DNA of 64,000 nt from Marinomonas aquiplantarum (GTDB lineage Bacteria; Pseudomonadota; Gammaproteobacteria; Pseudomonadales; Marinomonadaceae), in the NCBI RefSeq assembly GCF_003314975.1, contig NZ_QNRF01000001.1, positions 186,001-250,000 of the forward strand, given 5' to 3'. The position numbers were made by a program, and so were the translations under genes. The notes beneath the pieces are model-generated. The model was not told the DNA's origin and did not search any database. It saw nothing but the letters and a program-made list of their open reading frames with translations. The stretch's first letter is position 1, and each line of letters opens with the position of its first letter. Of this stretch, positions 15,297 through 21,941 are shown piece by piece.

Positions 15297-15716
15297 CTAG
15301 CTTCTTAAAACCGTCTTTTTTATCCAAGCAAGCCCTTTTTTCAGTAAGAGACATACTGCAAGAGCAAACAACGAAACGACAACAGAAGAAATAAAGTAAC
15401 TGATCCTATCTGTCGTTCTTCCCAATTCATCAAGATAAACACGCTGGTAAAAATACTGTTCATCTGTCGATTCACTGTCTGAAAAGATGCCATCGCCATT
15501 TAAGTCAAATGTATCGAGTTTCCATTCAAAATACTTTTCAATACCAAAAATAGGGAGATAAAAGAGGAAAAAGGAAATAAAAAAGCAAAATACCAAGCAT
15601 ATTGTTTTGCGAGGAAACCTCACAACTTTGAAATAATAAAAGCAAAATACCAAACAGACAGTCAATGATGCAATGAAACTGTGCTTATACATATCATTTA
15701 TTAGCTGATAAATCAT
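15297..15716 (-). CDS. three-helix membrane protein, probable bacteriocin immunity protein
   Basis: A 139-residue integral membrane protein with hydrophobic segments at about 11-30, 37-60 and 105-127. The loop between the second and third helices (about 61-104) is polar, probably periplasmic, and carries a calcium-loop-like DLNGDGIFSDSE. It lies three bases downstream of the ferredoxin-colicin M-like gene, in the same orientation. Colicin M acts on lipid II intermediates in the periplasm, and its immunity proteins are membrane-anchored there (Cmi) or multi-pass (PmiA type in Pseudomonas), so topology and position fit immunity. The base composition is clearly AT-rich, unlike the tail genes. 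No homologue is recognised by sequence. Confidence 0.65.
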   Translation of the reverse strand: MIYQLINDMYKHSFIASLTVCLVFCFYYFKVVRFPRKTICLVFCFFISFFLFYLPIFGIEKYFEWKLDTFDLNGDGIFSDSESTDEQYFYQRVYLDELGRTTDRISYFISSVVVSLFALAVCLLLKKGLAWIKKTVLRS

Positions 15717-15719
15717 TTA

Positions 15720-16448
15720 TCAATACCCAGGGTCAGGAAATTCTATCGTCCATACATGTGGCATATAAGGATAAGGTGTACCGCCAAGTTCAGAGGTTAT
15801 TCCTAAATAGGATAAAGGCTGATCGTAAAAATCAGGCCCTAATATTTGGGATCCTCTCGCTCTTACAAATCCAGTAAATGTCGTTCTACAAAGCCCATCA
15901 TGACATTCTGTCCTATAATGAACACCCGTTTGTCCCACACTAAAACCAAATGCAGTAAACGTAAGATCAACAGAATAATTACCAGACAAATCCGTTACTC
16001 CGGACATAATCCTTTCTTCAGCAAGCAGCTGACGATCACTAAACTGCAAAGCCATTTTTATATTATAACCTAGGTTCATTGGCACACCATTGCCAAAGAA
16101 ATAATGCCATAAGGCATTACCATCACTGGTGTCATTATTAAAAACACTTGGCGGCTCTAGCATATCAAATAAATCTTCATCACACTCAACAAAGCTCATA
16201 TTTCCTTTAGGACGTGTCACACAACTCAGAAAAAAGCCAACTTCACGCCACTCACTGGTTAAAAAACTTTGATCTGAATCGTCGTACATGCCTTGATTAC
16301 GTGTAAAACACAAACACGAAGAACACGCACCCGCTCGACATGAACTCTTTAGTTCAATGTCGCTCTCTTCTGCTGCATCAATTAAGTAATCTCGATCACT
16401 ACAATCAAAATTACCACCGTTGGTCATAGTTATTTCATAGGTAGGCAT
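15720..16448 (-). CDS. ferredoxin-colicin M-like fusion bacteriocin (pectocin M-type)
   Basis: A 242-residue two-domain protein without signal peptide. Residues 1-88 are a plant-type [2Fe-2S] ferredoxin with ligands C37-x4-C42-x2-C45-x30-C76 (SCRAGACSSC, DDSDQSFL, FFLSC). Residues about 100-242 resemble the colicin M toxin domain: ALWHYFFGNG matches colicin M HYLWGNG, GNYSV and TFTGFVRAR match GDYNV and TYNGVVRS, and DFYD matches the catalytic D-x-Y-D. The family His-Arg six residues later is replaced by Leu-Gly, so activity is uncertain. In pectocins M the ferredoxin domain serves receptor entry through ferredoxin uptake systems and the toxin cleaves lipid II. ATG 16448 is preferred over 16460 (GGA 8 bases upstream). 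Confidence 0.78.
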   Translation of the reverse strand: MPTYEITMTNGGNFDCSDRDYLIDAAEESDIELKSSCRAGACSSCLCFTRNQGMYDDSDQSFLTSEWREVGFFLSCVTRPKGNMSFVECDEDLFDMLEPPSVFNNDTSDGNALWHYFFGNGVPMNLGYNIKMALQFSDRQLLAEERIMSGVTDLSGNYSVDLTFTAFGFSVGQTGVHYRTECHDGLCRTTFTGFVRARGSQILGPDFYDQPLSYLGITSELGGTPYPYMPHVWTIEFPDPGY

Positions 16449-16578
16449 TATCAGTTCCATTTAAAGTAAAGATAAATCAGAGTAACCATCCTATTCATTA
16501 CTTTATAGACCCATAGAGGGTGAAATATTCCTACCTTTGCTGAAAAAACGAATATCAGTTTAATTAAGATTAAACTGT
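16449..16578. promoter_or_regulatory. promoter region of the bacteriocin cassette
   Basis: A 130-base AT-rich stretch between the bacteriocin start and the mazF-side repeat. It contains a perfect 9-bp inverted repeat at 16556-16577 (CAGTTTAAT-taag-ATTAAACTG), a candidate operator or second hairpin behind the toxin terminator. A LexA-type CTG-N10-CAG site was sought and not found; the nearest CTG/CAG pair (16540-16558) is 13 bases apart. Confidence 0.4.
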
Positions 16579-16632
16579 AAAAAAAACCGCTGTTTGAAGC
16601 AGCATGAAGGCCTCTCAAACAGCGGTTTTTTT
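16579..16632. terminator. intrinsic terminator of the toxin gene (repeat copy 2)
   Basis: The same 17-bp stem as at 15188 with one loop change. It lies 12 bases beyond the mazF-like stop codon on the minus strand and has A and T runs on both sides. Confidence 0.85.
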
Positions 16633-16682
16633 AGTCAATAGGATTAGCTTAAAAGCTGATCCACTCCCATCAAAGTAGCCAA
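16579..16682. repeat. 104-bp direct repeat, copy 2 (intact mazF 3' end plus terminator)
   Basis: Partner of 15188-15291 with two mismatches. Here it overlaps the natural 3' end of the mazF-like gene and its terminator. The sequence between the copies (15292-16578) is exactly the bacteriocin-immunity cassette plus its promoter. Confidence 0.92.
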
Positions 16683-17000
16683 TTTTAATACCGCTTCCTT
16701 ATAGACATGGTCCTTTGCCTTAGTAATAAACTGGGCTTTGCGTTGTTTCCAATCCAGTGTTTGCACACCATTTGAAACCACCACAGAGGGTTTGTTCAAC
16801 GCATCACCAAGTGGAACTTCCAACATACCACCACGAATACTGGTACTGATCGGCAAGCAGATAATCATGCCCGTTTGCTGATTCAAAGCCTGCGACGACA
16901 ACACCAGAGCGGGGCGCAATTTACCGATTTCTCTCCCTTTTTTTGGATCGAAATCCAACCAAATAATGTCCTTTCGGTCCGGCACATAAGGGCTCTGCAT
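16644..17000 (-). CDS. MazF/PemK-family toxin (mRNA endoribonuclease)
   Basis: A 118-residue toxin of the MazF/ChpB fold. Family motifs are visible: KDIIWLDFDPKKGREIGKLRPALVLS (the [GD]-D-[IV]-x-x-[VL]-D-F-[DN]-P-x-x-G-x-E-x-x-KxRPA-[LV] pattern), then CLPISTS and VVVSNGVQTLDW. MazF toxins cleave mRNA and are neutralised by the AbrB-type antitoxin encoded 30 bases upstream. ATG 17000 follows AAAGGA. The 3' end is part of the duplicated repeat. The pair probably stabilises the element. Confidence 0.9.
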   Translation of the reverse strand: MQSPYVPDRKDIIWLDFDPKKGREIGKLRPALVLSSQALNQQTGMIICLPISTSIRGGMLEVPLGDALNKPSVVVSNGVQTLDWKQRKAQFITKAKDHVYKEAVLKLATLMGVDQLLS

Positions 17001-17029
17001 CACTAATTTCCTTTTATTCCGTCATCAGG

Positions 17030-17293
17030 CTAATCAAGCCACTCATTGTCATCAAGGGCAGCCAATTCATCCGTGTGGGCAGTATTTTTATCGATACCCG
17101 CTAATAGCTCTGACTCAGAATATGGCCAAGCGTTGCCACTCTTATCGACCACTGGCTTAATCAACAAACCATCTGGCAAAATTTCATAGGTCACTTTACT
17201 GCCTTGATGTAGGTTCAGTGCTTCAGCCGTGACCGCATTGATGCGCAATGCCAGGCTGTTGCCCCATTTTTTTACTTCAGCATCAATGTTCAT
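17030..17293 (-). CDS. MazE/AbrB-type antitoxin
   Basis: An 87-residue antitoxin. Residues 1-48 form a SpoVT-AbrB/MazE DNA-binding domain (KKWGNSLALRINAVTAEALNLHQGSKVTYE, typical KWGNS-x-A-x-RIP pattern). The acidic C-terminus (ELAALDDNEWLD) is the usual toxin-binding tail. It is cotranscribed with the toxin and likely represses its own promoter at 17325-17353, where TGTATAT repeats lie. Confidence 0.9.
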   Translation of the reverse strand: MNIDAEVKKWGNSLALRINAVTAEALNLHQGSKVTYEILPDGLLIKPVVDKSGNAWPYSESELLAGIDKNTAHTDELAALDDNEWLD

Positions 17294-17324
17294 ACCTTCA
17301 CCTCAATGTTAACCACGTAAGATA

Positions 17325-17353
17325 AGTATATACATTGGATATACATATTGCAA
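17325..17353 (-). promoter_or_regulatory. promoter and putative operator of the mazEF-type pair
   Basis: On the minus strand, a -35 TTGCAA (17348-17353) and a -10 TATACT (17325-17330) with 17-base spacing. The spacer and -10 contain two TGTATAT direct repeats and the palindrome GTATATAC, a plausible binding site for the AbrB-type antitoxin. It lies 32 bases upstream of the antitoxin start. Confidence 0.6.
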
Positions 17354-17358
17354 AATGC

Positions 17359-17628
17359 TCAGTCTTGTTTCTCCTCTGATTTCACTAAGCCCTGACCCAA
17401 TTGGTTCTGCACAACTTCAATACACAAACTCAAACCACGATAAAAAGAAGCCGAACGCTCTTCTCTTTGAAAGGACAATTCATGGGTGCTAGAGCGCAAA
17501 AAGCTCAACATATCATGGGCTGCAGCAACCGCTGCCAAATGCTCATGGGGATCGCTTATATGTAGTTGCTGAACCGCCGAGTCAGATTGACTAGAAGCAA
17601 CAAGGGAATCAAAAACAGACTTATTCAT
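17359..17628 (-). CDS. small cytosolic protein of unknown function (89 aa)
   Basis: Starts at ATG 17628 (MNKSVFDSL); an eight-codon longer frame lacks a good start. The protein is mostly helical, with an AAVAAAHDMLSFLRSS segment and an aromatic/charged middle, without membrane or catalytic motif. It vaguely resembles small helical proteins of Pseudomonas (DUF3077/DUF6124 style) in length and pattern, but I cannot assign it. It lies just upstream of the toxin-antitoxin pair in the same direction. Confidence 0.55.
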   Translation of the reverse strand: MNKSVFDSLVASSQSDSAVQQLHISDPHEHLAAVAAAHDMLSFLRSSTHELSFQREERSASFYRGLSLCIEVVQNQLGQGLVKSEEKQD

Positions 17629-17703
17629 AGTGATAACTCGCCTAAATGGCAAATTCTACGATAGCCCAAATCCTATTATGAAAGAACAGTTAGCAACATC
17701 ATA

Positions 17704-17746
17704 TTACCAACTGATCTATTCCCAGTAAGACAAGATAGCCAGATCA
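17704..17746 (-). pseudogene. possible decayed third copy of the mazF 3' end
   Basis: On plus the stretch CTGATCTATTCCCA matches CTGATCCACTCCCA of the 104-bp repeat at 12 of 14 bases and is followed by TAGCCA as there. On minus the frames give DLAIL and then, in another frame, LLGIDQLVI-stop, like LATL-MGVDQLLS-stop of the intact toxin. One frameshift separates them. Weak but suggestive of repeated remodelling at this site. Confidence 0.35.
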
Positions 17747-17759
17747 CTGTGAGTTTAGG

Positions 17760-17957
17760 CTATGACTTGCCTCGAGCCATCTGAAGCACATCGGCAGATT
17801 GTCGCTTTGGCAAGGCCTCACGCACCGACGTTAAAAAGAGACTCACACCACGGCTTTCATTTTCACTCACCTCGATGCCATAACTAAAGGCTTTGGTTAA
17901 AAAAGCCAACTGATCGTCCGCTGTTGCAATTTGATCCTCAAAATCGATTCTATCCAT
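17760..17957 (-). CDS. small protein of unknown function (65 aa)
   Basis: A 65-residue, probably helical, acidic protein (MDRIDFEDQIATADDQLAF; ESRGVSLFLTSVREAL). The RBS is weak (AAAGGATATTG before ATG 17957). The SRGVSLFLTSVREA segment and the preceding helix recall the neighbour at 17359, which has FYRGLSLCIEVVQN in a similar place, so the two could be distant relatives. No function can be given. Confidence 0.5.
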   Translation of the reverse strand: MDRIDFEDQIATADDQLAFLTKAFSYGIEVSENESRGVSLFLTSVREALPKRQSADVLQMARGKS

Positions 17958-18182
17958 AACAATATCCTTTGTTTTTGTATGCCCAAATTATCAGTTCATT
18001 TACATAAACTTACAATACATAAAAATGGCATTTTCTTTCAACTCAAGCTAAAAAAGTTTTTTTAGTGTTTATAACATAATGAAAATTAAGTGTTTTTAAC
18101 CTCTATTAGACTTAACCATATCTTTAGTTTTCTAAATAAAGTATTACATACCTTCTCTTTTTCCTACCTATCTCAGCTCTGA

Positions 18183-18382
18183 GTAACAGCGGTTACAGAA
18201 CAAAAAACACTTTAATATCAATACATTAAGATGAAACAATCGCCATTTAAAAGGTAACTTTCGGGTAACAAGGAGTAACTTTTTCATAGTTTATAAAGTA
18301 ACTCTGTTACTCATAAATCACTTAAGATTTTCTTTAAAAAACCATAAAAATTAATAAGTTATAATCTTGTTACTCAGGTTAC
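18183..18382. repeat. array of nine GTAAC/GTTAC motifs in an AT-rich gap, candidate replication origin
   Basis: The 461-base gap 17958-18418 has no convincing gene and is strongly AT-rich. GTAAC begins at 18183, 18254, 18265, 18275 and 18298; its complement GTTAC begins at 18192, 18306, 18369 and 18378. Several are spaced 9-11 bases (helical phase) and two pairs form inverted repeats (GTAAC-agcg-GTTAC; AGTAAC-tct-GTTACT). Iterons in AT-rich DNA beside the primase gene are what a phage origin would look like; a regulator-binding array is the alternative. Confidence 0.5.
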
Positions 18383-18418
18383 TCTATTCCGAAGATATCA
18401 TCTAAATCCTCCATACAG

Positions 18419-21055
18419 TCACACCTCTGCTCCAACTTGCCGAGCAAATAACCAACAATTTGATACCTTTTCCGTTAAGGCTGAACGGTACTTTTTACGC
18501 TCGATAAACTTATACGTCCGTGAGCTGGGCAATTGACGCTTTAACTCCTGCAATTCCAATAAAGGCTGATTGTGCTTACGACATTGCTCATAAAAATCGT
18601 TCAAATTAATGGCGACATATTGCTCAGGCTGACGGTGATGATTCAATCGCGTGGCCTCACTGGTCATAAAACGACTGTCGGCCGTGGCCACGCCTTCATC
18701 AATGTAATGAAAGATCTCCCAAAACTGCTCCAATAACGGACTGTCTCCCGCCAACCTTTGATGACGCTGACGCAAGCGTGACAAGAGCAATTGATATACT
18801 TGTCCCACTCCGTCCTCCAACTGAGGAAAAAACAACCCAAGCGCCGCCACGGCGGCCATGACCTGAGCATGATTAAAGATCAGACGTTGCTTAATCTGCT
18901 CCACACCGTCTTCAGCACGAAACGCCGCATCATACTGCTCGGTATAACGAAAAAACGCAGCCAAATACGCCTGCTCTTGCTTCAAGACATGAGGCAAATA
19001 CCCCGCCATTTCTTTTAACGGTGCATTACGCAAACGCATGGCCTGAGCTCGAGTCGACAACGGAGCTGTGCGGAAAAAAATATGTACAATACGCTCCATC
19101 AAGGCTTCTTCCCCAGTAACAGACGCATTCTGCGCGATCACCAAGGCCCCGTTAAACATGGGTTCATCCGTATCATTGCCTCGCTTCGCGATCCCCAAAG
19201 TGCCGGTACCGCGACCGTCATACAAGGGCTTAATAGAGTCAAAGGTGAAACCTCGTTGCTTGTGATCGACCTGTGCCATGTGATCCCCTTCAATCAACAC
19301 CACAGGCAAGTTCGAGACCTGATTAAACGCCCGTCGAATCCCAGCCTTAGTGGCTTTTTGAGGATCAAAGCCTTCATAATCCCGCCCCAACAAATGCCAT
19401 AGACTTTCAATCAAAGTAGACTTACCCGCGCCAGGTTCCCCCGTCATTTCCAGAAAAGGAAACGACTTATGCTGCTTACGAATCTGCTGCACAAACAAGG
19501 TCGCCGTCCAAAACCCCAGCACCACCAGACCATTTGCCCCAAACGCCGCATACAAATCCTCAAACCACTCACCGGTAAAAGGTTCACCATGCACAATCGC
19601 AGGCGACTTCATCGAAGTTTTCACCCCCAACGAACCGAGATCAAAATAGCCTTCCGCGTTAAGAGGAATTTCCCGTCCTTTATGAATCGCAAAGGACTGA
19701 TACACATACACAGAAAACTCCGCGTTATAACCCACATAAGGCATAGAATGGATGGTTTTGATCTGCTTAAACCAACGGTCCAACAGAATATCCATCTCCG
19801 CCTTACTGCCGTTAAACACCCCACCGGCAGCCTTATTCAACAAACTCTTATTAAAAGCCGACGGACTCTCCAAATTAGAGCCTTCCAAACTAATCAACTC
19901 ATCCGCGTGATTATTCTGATACGACACCTTAAAGACATACCACTTGTCGCCCATCACATCGTCTCTTTCTTGATACAAAAACTGGGGCAAACAATTGGAC
20001 ACCTTTTTCACCGTCGCCGCCTGTACAAACACCCTCTGACCACTGGCACTGTGGATGTCCGTTTCACCCAACGCTTTTTGCACTTCATCGGCGTAACACA
20101 CCCAATAGGCCTGCTCAAACGCAAACAGCATATAATTCTGGCGACCTCTGCGATAACGATGAAAAGCATAATCCATGGCTGTTTCCGCTACCGCCAAATG
20201 CCCACGGTATTCACAATCTAACCAAAATTTTTCCTGCTCAAACGCCTGATTGCGCAAACAATCATCCCAATCCAAATGCTGACTGGGCGTGAGCATCACC
20301 TTGGTTTTCTGCCCCTGCTCTTGCAACACTTGGCGCCACTTTTTAATCGCCTTAATGCCCGCCTCATCATGGTCATACGCCAGCACCCAAGTGAGATTCA
20401 AATCAGCATATTTCTCAACCCATTCACTCGGGAAGTTTTGGCAAGAAAACGCCGCAATCGCCTTCACCCCGACCATGGCCAAAGCAATCGCATGAAAAAT
20501 CCCCTCCACAATCAACACCTGATCACGCTTTTCCAGCACCTGCCCCGGCACCGCCCAGCCTTTACCCCGATAACGCGTGCCGGCACTAAAATGCGTTTTT
20601 CCCTGACAACTGGCAGGCAGCAAAGGCATCGCCGCTCGATCAATCACCCGCTCCCAATATGCATTTCCCCACAAGGGAAACCGCACAGTCGGCGTCAAAG
20701 AGCCATCTTTTAAGGGCAAATAACCCTGTTGCCAAGCCTCCTTAATCACCGCCAAATCAAAGCGACGCTCTTGCGTTAAATACGCCCTGGCAGTGGCATT
20801 GGGGTCCTCCGGCGTCGTTGGAAAACGCTCAGAAAATTGCTCAAACAAATCCGCAAACAAGGCTCTTGCCGTGTGCCTTTCACCACACCTATTGGCACGT
20901 CCACAGAAAATCACCCAAGGCGCCGCCACACTGGTCCACGCCTCCTTCTCACCACAACTTGGGCAACGTCCTCGCACATGCTGCCCAGACACCTTAAAAC
21001 CCAATTCAGACGCCAAACGCCCATGAATATCATCAATCAACTGTTGTTCAGACAT
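18419..21055 (-). CDS. phage replication primase/helicase-like protein (Zn-finger, Toprim, P-loop)
   Basis: An 878-residue replication protein. A primase-type zinc site lies at C31-x2-C34 with C51 and C57. A Toprim domain covers about 178-240 (LIVEGIFHA, then AYDHDEAG, the acidic metal-binding motif). A P-loop ATPase follows at about 545 (EMTGEPGAGKSTLIESLWH) with a Walker B-like VVLIEGD. This is the layout of primase-helicase proteins of phages and satellites. ATG 21055 with AAGAAGG 8 bases upstream is preferred over a TTG two codons earlier. It follows the Cox-like gene in the same direction and would be expressed when lysogenic repression is lifted. Confidence 0.85.
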   Translation of the reverse strand: MSEQQLIDDIHGRLASELGFKVSGQHVRGRCPSCGEKEAWTSVAAPWVIFCGRANRCGERHTARALFADLFEQFSERFPTTPEDPNATARAYLTQERRFDLAVIKEAWQQGYLPLKDGSLTPTVRFPLWGNAYWERVIDRAAMPLLPASCQGKTHFSAGTRYRGKGWAVPGQVLEKRDQVLIVEGIFHAIALAMVGVKAIAAFSCQNFPSEWVEKYADLNLTWVLAYDHDEAGIKAIKKWRQVLQEQGQKTKVMLTPSQHLDWDDCLRNQAFEQEKFWLDCEYRGHLAVAETAMDYAFHRYRRGRQNYMLFAFEQAYWVCYADEVQKALGETDIHSASGQRVFVQAATVKKVSNCLPQFLYQERDDVMGDKWYVFKVSYQNNHADELISLEGSNLESPSAFNKSLLNKAAGGVFNGSKAEMDILLDRWFKQIKTIHSMPYVGYNAEFSVYVYQSFAIHKGREIPLNAEGYFDLGSLGVKTSMKSPAIVHGEPFTGEWFEDLYAAFGANGLVVLGFWTATLFVQQIRKQHKSFPFLEMTGEPGAGKSTLIESLWHLLGRDYEGFDPQKATKAGIRRAFNQVSNLPVVLIEGDHMAQVDHKQRGFTFDSIKPLYDGRGTGTLGIAKRGNDTDEPMFNGALVIAQNASVTGEEALMERIVHIFFRTAPLSTRAQAMRLRNAPLKEMAGYLPHVLKQEQAYLAAFFRYTEQYDAAFRAEDGVEQIKQRLIFNHAQVMAAVAALGLFFPQLEDGVGQVYQLLLSRLRQRHQRLAGDSPLLEQFWEIFHYIDEGVATADSRFMTSEATRLNHHRQPEQYVAINLNDFYEQCRKHNQPLLELQELKRQLPSSRTYKFIERKKYRSALTEKVSNCWLFARQVGAEV

Positions 21056-21067
21056 AACCAAGCCTTC

Positions 21068-21358
21068 TTAAATTCGATCTTTTTCAGAAAGCTCTTCTTG
21101 CAATGCAAACAAATTCACCATCACATGACGGCCCAACTTAATGGTCGGCAAATACCCATTGCGGCGTAACCCCTCCACCACCCCATATTGATGTTTAGAA
21201 CCTTCACGCCCACGATTGGTTAACCCGGTTAAATCACTGAACTTTTCCAAAGTCACCAGAGGAATCGACACCTCACGGCTTTGCACCATGGCGTTATACG
21301 CCTCAATAGGAAGGGTTACCGTGGCCTTGGATTCATTCACCAAAAGTTTATCAGTCAT
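21068..21358 (-). CDS. Cox/excisionase-like small DNA-binding protein
   Basis: A 96-residue protein divergent from the CI-like repressor, the usual place of cox/apl. The central part (TLEKFSDLTGLTNRGREGSKHQYGVVEGLRRNGY) reads as a winged-helix or MerR-like helix-turn-helix, followed by LPTIKLGRHVMVNL, the typical 'x-P-x-x-K-x-G-R-x-x-x-V' wing of excisionase/Cox families. ATG 21358 is chosen because AAGGAG lies exactly 6 bases upstream. Expected role: switch to the early operon and help the integrase excise. Confidence 0.7.
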   Translation of the reverse strand: MTDKLLVNESKATVTLPIEAYNAMVQSREVSIPLVTLEKFSDLTGLTNRGREGSKHQYGVVEGLRRNGYLPTIKLGRHVMVNLFALQEELSEKDRI

Positions 21359-21497
21359 CGTCATCTCCTTGCGATTAATTGACCAGTTTAGGATAGTGAT
21401 ATAATATCTAACCAAATCTAGATATTTTTAAAACCCTAACCCATAGAAATACCCTAAAACAAGTATTTTTATAAAATTAACCAAAAGTGGTGAGTTT
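21359..21497. promoter_or_regulatory. lysogeny switch region between cox-like and cI-like genes
   Basis: A 139-base AT-rich divergent spacer. It holds an inverted repeat ATATCT-N10-AGATAT (about 21404-21425) and two CCCTAA-type repeats near 21435-21455 that could be repressor operators. Both early promoters must lie here. No single -35/-10 pair stands out enough to name. Confidence 0.45.
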
Positions 21498-21941
21498 ATG
21501 AGCTCAAACGACCTCGTCAAAGAACGACTGAAATGGATGAGAAAAACCGAAGGACTGACCCAAGATGAATTTGCTAACCTAGTGGATATACCCGTTGGCA
21601 CTTGCCGAAATGTCGAACAAAACGGCACAGTTTCATTCGCGCAACTGCACAAAATATTTCAACAGCCTCGCTTCGCTCGCTATCTGATGTGGTTTTTCCA
21701 AGGCAACAGCTACCCCAGTATTGGCCAAATTAGCCCAGACATACTGCAAGACATCAAACAACAACTGAAAAAAAACAATCCGGATTTCAACAAATACCAA
21801 GAAGTAACGGACGAAGAAGTAAAACAACAGCTTGATCACTATCAAAGTCACCAACCGGCCGACTTTGGCATCGCTCAAAAAGTCTTGGAAGACATTACCA
21901 ACGCCGCTAAGGAGAGCTTAAACCGACATGGCATACCCTAA
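21498..21941 (+). CDS. CI-like phage repressor with Xre-type HTH
   Basis: A 147-residue repressor. Residues 6-55 form an Xre-family helix-turn-helix (VKERLKWMRKTEGLTQDEFANLVDIPVGTCRNVEQ). There is no C-terminal LexA/CI peptidase domain: the remaining 90 residues are Gln-rich and helical, similar in length to P2 C and HP1-group repressors that lack self-cleavage. ATG 21498 follows GTGGTGAG. The 3' end overlaps the integrase start by 14 bases, so repressor and integrase are cotranscribed. Confidence 0.82.
   Translation: MSSNDLVKERLKWMRKTEGLTQDEFANLVDIPVGTCRNVEQNGTVSFAQLHKIFQQPRFARYLMWFFQGNSYPSIGQISPDILQDIKQQLKKNNPDFNKYQEVTDEEVKQQLDHYQSHQPADFGIAQKVLEDITNAAKESLNRHGIP

Noticed and set aside
15720..16448. 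Plain metabolic ferredoxin or ferredoxin-type reductase component
   Set aside because: The protein continues 150 residues past the ferredoxin fold without FAD/NAD motifs, sits beside a membrane protein in phage cargo, and the extra domain matches colicin M motifs.
16449..16578. LexA/SOS box upstream of the bacteriocin
   Set aside because: The only CTG...CAG pair is separated by 13 bases instead of 10 and lacks the consensus flanks.
18183..18382. CRISPR array
   Set aside because: Repeats are only five bases, unevenly spaced and in both orientations; no cas genes are present.
19469..20221. 250-codon plus-strand frame opposite the primase gene
   Set aside because: It is antisense to a gene with clear domain motifs, is very His/Arg/Leu-rich as mirror frames are, and has no RBS or family similarity.
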